Of a stretch of 64,000 bases of DNA, positions 60,135-64,000 are shown piece after piece. The DNA lies in the NCBI GenBank assembly GCA_031976225.1, contig DALYLQ010000006.1:1-64000 (forward strand), read 5' to 3'. Numbering within the stretch: position 1 is the stretch's first letter; each line of letters starts with the position of its first letter. The DNA is from UBA10646 sp003456175. GTDB lineage: Bacteria; Bacteroidota; Bacteroidia; Chitinophagales; Chitinophagaceae. The notes beneath the pieces are model-generated. The model saw only the letters and a list, made by a program, of their open reading frames with translations, ran no database searches and was not told the origin of the DNA. The translations under genes and the position numbers were made by a program.

Positions 60135-60142
60135 TAGTTTTG
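60135..60142 (+). promoter_or_regulatory. -7 promoter box for iscS
   Basis: An exact TAGTTTTG, 33 bases before the iscS ATG. Confidence 0.5.
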
Positions 60143-60175
60143 CAACATAATATACCGAAAACCATCTTAATTATT

Positions 60176-61393
60176 ATGCTAAGTTTACCGATTTATTTAG
60201 ATAACAACGCTACTACGCCAATGGATCCGCGGGTATTGGAAGCTATGATTCCATACTTTACCCAACAATTTGGCAATGCTGCAAGCCGTAACCACCCATT
60301 TGGTTGGCAAGCAGAAGAAGCGGTTGATTATGCACGTGAGCAAGTAGCCAAGTTAATTGGTGCCGATGCGAAAGAAATCATCTTCACTAGCGGCGCTACC
60401 GAAGGCGACAACCTTGGCATTAAAGGTGTATTTGAAATGTATGCTAGCAAGGGCAACCATATTATTACATGCACCACAGAACATAAAGCTGTACTTGATA
60501 CTTGCAAGCACCTTGAAAAGCTAGGTGCAGAAATTACTTACCTTCCGGTAAAAGCCGATGGCCTTATAGATTTAGCCGAACTTGAAGCAGCCATGAAGCC
60601 TACTACGATTTTAGTGGCTATTATGTATGCTAACAATGAAATTGGCGTTGTACAACCCGTACGTGAAATCAGTGCTATTGCTAAAAAACATGGTGCATTA
60701 TTTTTTACTGATGGCACACAGGCTGTAGGTAAAATTCCAGTAGACGTTCAAAAAGATGGTATCGACATCATGGCATTTACAGCCCACAAGATGTATGGCC
60801 CTAAGGGTGTTGGTGCATTGTATGTTCGTCGTAAAAACCCACGTGTTAAAGTTACCGCCCAAATGGATGGTGGCGGCCACGAACGTGGCATGCGTAGTGG
60901 CACATTAAACGTACCGGGTATTGTTGGTTTCGGTAAAGCTTGTGAATTATGCCGTACCGAAATGGAAGCCGATACAGCTCGTATTGTAAAACTACGCGAC
61001 AAGCTAGAAAACGCTTTATTACAAATTGAAGAAAGCTACTTGAACGGTCATAAAGATTACCGCTTACCACACGTAACCAACATTTCTTTCAAATATGTTG
61101 AAGGTGAAGGCTTACTTATGGGCTTTAACAAGAATATCGCTTTAAGTTCAGGTTCGGCATGTACGAGTGCCTCGCTAGAACCAAGCTATGTTTTAAAGGC
61201 ACTTGGCTTAGGCGATGATTTAGCACATAGTAGCCTACGCTTTGGCTTAAGCCGCTTTACCACAGAAGAAGAAATTGATTATACGATTGAGCAAATCACT
61301 AACACAGTATTGAAATTACGTGAAATGAGCCCGCTTTGGGAAATGTTCAAAGAAGGTATCGATTTAGATTCTGTGGCTTGGGTACACCATTAA
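60176..61393 (+). CDS. iscS: Cysteine desulfurase
   Basis: A PLP enzyme that takes sulfur from cysteine and hands it to IscU. The start at 60176 (MLSLPIYLDNNATTPMDPRV) matches the family; the PLP Lys is in TAHKMYGPKGVGALY and the catalytic Cys in LSSGSACTSASLEP. 405 residues; the GSACTSAS loop and length identify IscS (group I) rather than SufS. It is the first gene of iscS-iscU-iscA; iscR, hscA/hscB and fdx are not adjacent. Confidence 0.96.
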   Translation: MLSLPIYLDNNATTPMDPRVLEAMIPYFTQQFGNAASRNHPFGWQAEEAVDYAREQVAKLIGADAKEIIFTSGATEGDNLGIKGVFEMYASKGNHIITCTTEHKAVLDTCKHLEKLGAEITYLPVKADGLIDLAELEAAMKPTTILVAIMYANNEIGVVQPVREISAIAKKHGALFFTDGTQAVGKIPVDVQKDGIDIMAFTAHKMYGPKGVGALYVRRKNPRVKVTAQMDGGGHERGMRSGTLNVPGIVGFGKACELCRTEMEADTARIVKLRDKLENALLQIEESYLNGHKDYRLPHVTNISFKYVEGEGLLMGFNKNIALSSGSACTSASLEPSYVLKALGLGDDLAHSSLRFGLSRFTTEEEIDYTIEQITNTVLKLREMSPLWEMFKEGIDLDSVAWVHH

Positions 61394-61449
61394 TATAGTA
61401 CCGCTTTACCAATAACCAAATTGATTTAAAAACAATAAACACAATAAAT

Positions 61450-61869
61450 ATGGCTTACTCAGATAAAGTAATTGATCATTACCAAAATCCTAAAAACGTT
61501 GGAACGCTTGACAAAGCAAAGAAAAACGTTGGTACTGGTTTAGTAGGTGCACCTGAATGTGGCGACGTAATGCGTTTGCAAATTGAGGTTGATGAAACTA
61601 CAGGTACCATCACTGATGCCAAATTCAAAACATTCGGTTGCGGTTCTGCTATCGCTAGCAGTAGCCTTGCTACAGAATGGTTAAAAGGCAAAACAGTAGA
61701 TCAGGCATTGAATATTGACAATATGGAGATTGTAGAAGAATTAAACCTACCTCCGGTTAAAATTCACTGCTCTGTACTAGCTGAAGATGCCATTAAGGCA
61801 GCCATCAACGATTATCGTGTTAAAAATGGCTTAGAAGCATTACAGTTCGAAGAAAAAGGCGTGCATTAA
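61450..61869 (+). CDS. iscU: Iron-sulfur cluster scaffold IscU
   Basis: 139 residues; builds [2Fe-2S]/[4Fe-4S] clusters. Cluster ligands: Cys-Gly-Asp in GAPECGDVMRL, Cys in FGCGSAIASSSL and Cys in PPVKIHCSVLAEDA; the HscA-binding LPPVK motif is present although no hscA is nearby. It starts 56 bases after iscS on the same strand. Confidence 0.96.
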   Translation: MAYSDKVIDHYQNPKNVGTLDKAKKNVGTGLVGAPECGDVMRLQIEVDETTGTITDAKFKTFGCGSAIASSSLATEWLKGKTVDQALNIDNMEIVEELNLPPVKIHCSVLAEDAIKAAINDYRVKNGLEALQFEEKGVH

Positions 61870-61924
61870 TTTACGAAAGTAGATTTGGCACTATTTTCTC
61901 TCACAAGTATTTAAATTGAAGGTT

Positions 61925-62275
61925 ATGGTAGCAACTGAGAATAGCATTTACGTAAGTGAAAAAGCAAAAGCAAAGGTGTTGCAATTAATGAACGATGCTG
62001 GCATTGCTGATGACCCAACTTATTTCTTAAGAGTTGGCGTAGTTGGCGGTGGTTGTAGCGGATTAAGCTACAAGCTAGATTTCGATAATGAGCAAAAACC
62101 TATGGACCAAGTATTTGAAGATAATGGCGTTAAAATTGTTACCGACCTCAAAAGTTTTTTATACTTGGTGAATACAGAATTAGATTTCAGCGACGGGCTT
62201 AATGGCAAAGGTTTTTACTTCAACAACCCTAATGCAAGCAGAAGCTGCGGTTGTGGAGAAAGCTTTGCGGTGTAA
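61925..62275 (+). CDS. iscA: Iron-sulfur assembly protein IscA/HesB family
   Basis: 116 residues from the ATG at 61925 (MVATENSIYVSEKAKAKVLQ). The three conserved Cys are present: one in GVVGGGCSGLSYKL and two in NASRSCGCGESF. It delivers iron or clusters as an A-type carrier. It is last in the isc operon, followed by a strong hairpin. Confidence 0.94.
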   Translation: MVATENSIYVSEKAKAKVLQLMNDAGIADDPTYFLRVGVVGGGCSGLSYKLDFDNEQKPMDQVFEDNGVKIVTDLKSFLYLVNTELDFSDGLNGKGFYFNNPNASRSCGCGESFAV

Positions 62276-62300
62276 CCCTTATACTTTTTTTTAACATTTT

Positions 62301-62335
62301 ACAAGCGACATACGATGCATTCGTATGTCGCTTGT
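62301..62335 (+). terminator. Hairpin terminator of the isc operon
   Basis: A perfect 15-bp stem ACAAGCGACATACGA with a TGCAT loop; a short T-rich run follows. It separates iscA from gldF. Confidence 0.8.
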
Positions 62336-62369
62336 TCGTTTTAAAAAGGTTATTTGCAACAGCTTCACG

Positions 62370-62377
62370 TATTTTTG
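62370..62377 (+). promoter_or_regulatory. -7 box four bases before gldF ATG
   Basis: TATTTTTG-ACCC-ATG, with TTTG 13 bases upstream (short spacing). Confidence 0.6.
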
Positions 62378-62381
62378 ACCC

Positions 62382-63104
62382 ATGCTCGAAATTTGCAAAA
62401 AAGAATGGCAGCAATTTTTTGGTAGCCTTACCGGCTATTTGGCCATCATTATCTTTCTACTTATTAATAGCCTTATTCTATTTGTTTTTCCCGACACTAG
62501 CATTTTGCAATTTGGCTATGCAACCTTACAAGGTTTTTTTACTAACGTGGTTTGGGTGTTATTATTTTTAGTACCAGTTATTACCATGCGTAGCATGGCC
62601 GATGAACTAAAAACAGGCACTTTCGAATTATTAGCCACACTGCCGCTTAGTAACTGGCACATTGTTTTGGGCAAATTCTTTGGTTGCTTGTTAGTAGCTA
62701 CAACGGCTTTAATACCAACTATTGTATACGCTATTAGTGTGCAACAGTTAAGTGCTACAGGAGGTATTGATATTGGCGGCACTATTGGTAGTTATGTTGG
62801 CTTATGGTTACTCACAGCAGCATTCACCGCTATTGGCATTGCAGCTAGTAGTTACACCAACAATACTGTTGTGGCTTTTGTTATAGCAGCTTTCGCGAGT
62901 TTTATTGTTTTCAGTGGCTTTACTGCCATTAGCAAGCTATCTTTTGTTGCAGCTATTGCCTATTATATTGAATTATTAGGCATACAATTTCATTACCAAA
63001 GCTTAAGTAGGGGCGTAATAGACACTCGTGATGTTATTTATTTTCTGGCACTCATTTTTCTTTGCTTGAGCATTACTAAACAAAATTTAGAACAACGTTC
63101 CTAG
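62382..63104 (+). CDS. gldF: Gliding-motility-associated ABC permease GldF
   Basis: 240 residues with six hydrophobic helices; an ABC-2-like permease of the GldA-GldF-GldG transporter. MRSMADELKTGTFELLATLP is the conserved cytoplasmic coupling stretch. GldF works with GldG, whose gene starts four bases after this stop. No gldA ATPase gene is seen in the window; it is often encoded elsewhere. A -7 box four bases before the ATG suggests a leaderless transcript for the pair. Confidence 0.92.
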   Translation: MLEICKKEWQQFFGSLTGYLAIIIFLLINSLILFVFPDTSILQFGYATLQGFFTNVVWVLLFLVPVITMRSMADELKTGTFELLATLPLSNWHIVLGKFFGCLLVATTALIPTIVYAISVQQLSATGGIDIGGTIGSYVGLWLLTAAFTAIGIAASSYTNNTVVAFVIAAFASFIVFSGFTAISKLSFVAAIAYYIELLGIQFHYQSLSRGVIDTRDVIYFLALIFLCLSITKQNLEQRS

Positions 63105-63108
63105 CCTT

Positions 63109-64000
63109 ATGCTTCGTAATAAAAAATACAACTTACTCATTACTACACTAGGTTGCATTGCAGCTATACTGCTGGCACAACAATGGCATTACAGAGCCGA
63201 TGTTACTGCCGAAAAACGTTTTACCATTACGGCTGCAACTGAAAACTTAATCGATAGCATAACAGAACCTATTCATATCAAAGTTTTGTTGAATGGCAAC
63301 TTGCCAGCCGATTACAAGAAGTTAGCTATTGCAACTACTGATTTGTTAGAAGAATTTTCGGCTCGTAGCAATAGAAAAATAACAGTTAGCTACGAAACAC
63401 CGGGCGAAGGCCTTAACGATACTACAAAATACCAATTGTTCGACAGCCTTCAACGCATGGGTGTGGTATTTGAACGAAGCAGCGAAATAGTAGCCAACGA
63501 TAATAAGAATACAGAACAACTCATTACTCCATCGGCCATTGTAAGCGATGCCAATGGTAAAGCTATTACGGTAGATCTTCGCAGTAGCAAAAAGGTATTC
63601 AAGCAATATAATATTTTAACAGATATACCTGAAGAAGATAAAGAAGCAACTCGCAACGCCGCCGAAGCACTATTAGAATTCAAATTTGCCAACGCAATAG
63701 ATAAGCTCACCAGAAAACGAGTACCTACCATAGCTTATGTAGTAGGTAATGGCCAGCCAATAGACCTTACGGTAAATGACCTAGGCGAAAGCTTACGCAA
63801 CGATTATCGCTTAGCCATCTTCGATCTTAAAAAAGGCTATCCGCAAGCCAATCAAATTGATGCATTATTAATAGTAAAGCCAACACAACCCTTTACTGAT
63901 GAAGACAAGCTAAAACTCGATCAATACGTAATGAACGGAGGCAATATTATTTGGTGTGTAGATAAGGTATATGCCGAGTTAGATAGTCTCATGCGTAGCC
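63109..64000 (+). CDS. gldG: Gliding-motility-associated ABC substrate-binding protein GldG (3' truncated)
   Basis: The frame is open from the ATG at 63109 to the window end, about 297 residues. The N-terminal membrane helix (MLRNKKYNLLITTLGCIAAI, to about residue 24) is followed by an extracytoplasmic domain (RADVTAEKRFTITAATENLI; IKVLLNGNLPADYKKLA) of the GldG/ABC-type uncharacterised family. It is four bases after gldF. A perfect repeat copy at 63764 encodes DLTVND. The C-terminal membrane helix is beyond the window. Confidence 0.92.
   Translation, partial: MLRNKKYNLLITTLGCIAAILLAQQWHYRADVTAEKRFTITAATENLIDSITEPIHIKVLLNGNLPADYKKLAIATTDLLEEFSARSNRKITVSYETPGEGLNDTTKYQLFDSLQRMGVVFERSSEIVANDNKNTEQLITPSAIVSDANGKAITVDLRSSKKVFKQYNILTDIPEEDKEATRNAAEALLEFKFANAIDKLTRKRVPTIAYVVGNGQPIDLTVNDLGESLRNDYRLAIFDLKKGYPQANQIDALLIVKPTQPFTDEDKLKLDQYVMNGGNIIWCVDKVYAELDSLMRS
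63764..63777 (+). repeat. Dispersed repeat inside gldG
   Basis: A perfect ACCTTACGGTAAAT copy read Leu-Thr-Val-Asn. Confidence 0.75.

Noticed and set aside
7769..63777. Treating LTVN/LAVN as a shared protein motif
   Set aside because: Copies are read in several frames and on both strands, so the conservation is at DNA level.
1..64000. Treating the dispersed repeat as a CRISPR array
   Set aside because: The copies are scattered singly or in inverted pairs at irregular distances, with no regular spacers and no cas genes.
1..64000. tRNA or rRNA genes
   Set aside because: No cloverleaf-like T-arm (GGTTCGAATCC-type) or rRNA sequence was noticed on reading, but no covariance search was possible.

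Overview
The window looks like a chromosomal segment of a Bacteroidota bacterium, most likely of the Chitinophagales/Chitinophagaceae type. This rests on SprA (the type IX secretion translocon), a GldF/GldG pair, a GLPGLI-like protein, a TonB-dependent receptor, many lipoproteins, and promoters that fit the Bacteroidota -7 consensus TAnnTTTG. Three runs of exactly ten N (1475-1484, 15942-15951, 57584-57593) show that this is a scaffolded draft, possibly a metagenome bin. No tRNA, rRNA, CRISPR array or recognisable transposase gene was seen.

Layout. 0-12 kb: metG (5' end outside the window), a FadN-type beta-oxidation fusion, an orphan histidine kinase facing an ABC exporter pair, two tandem S66 LD-carboxypeptidases and fumC. 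12.6-16.5 kb: an SPFH/flotillin-like protein, two small lipoproteins and a glutathionylspermidine-synthase-like ATP-grasp enzyme, which resembles the enterobacterial ygiB-ygiC type of module. 16.6-22 kb: queA, a TonB receptor, rsmA, a 2-hydroxyacid dehydrogenase and a WYL regulator. 22.9-31 kb: an AT-richer accessory block, all on the minus strand. It holds a gene split by a frameshift, a tight five-gene envelope operon (coiled-coil secreted protein, CsgG-like protein, LPP20-like lipoprotein, DUF6175-like protein, repeat protein), a small P-loop protein and a zinc-ribbon/SH3 membrane protein. 31.2-64 kb: mostly housekeeping genes, including greA with an attenuator-like leader, a HIT protein, sprA-ruvA, a ComA-like/aroE pair, TPR proteins, fabI, recN, a large lipoprotein, an Lhr-like helicase, a zinc-ribbon protein, a Nif3-like protein, a class IV aminotransferase, methylmalonyl-CoA epimerase, iscS-iscU-iscA, gldF and the start of gldG.

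The most striking non-genic signal is a short dispersed repeat, consensus RCCTTRCGGYAAAT, whose centre TTRC-G-GYAA is an odd palindrome. I count 41 copies in 64 kb: 22 between genes and 19 inside genes, in both orientations and in several reading frames. At four gene ends it forms closely spaced inverted pairs. It is absent from 21720 to 33398, which covers the accessory block. A second recurring signal is a -7 box exactly four bases before the ATG in at least five genes, and with one mismatch in two more, which implies leaderless mRNAs. Coordinates were read by eye. Family assignments come from motifs and remembered families, not from searches.
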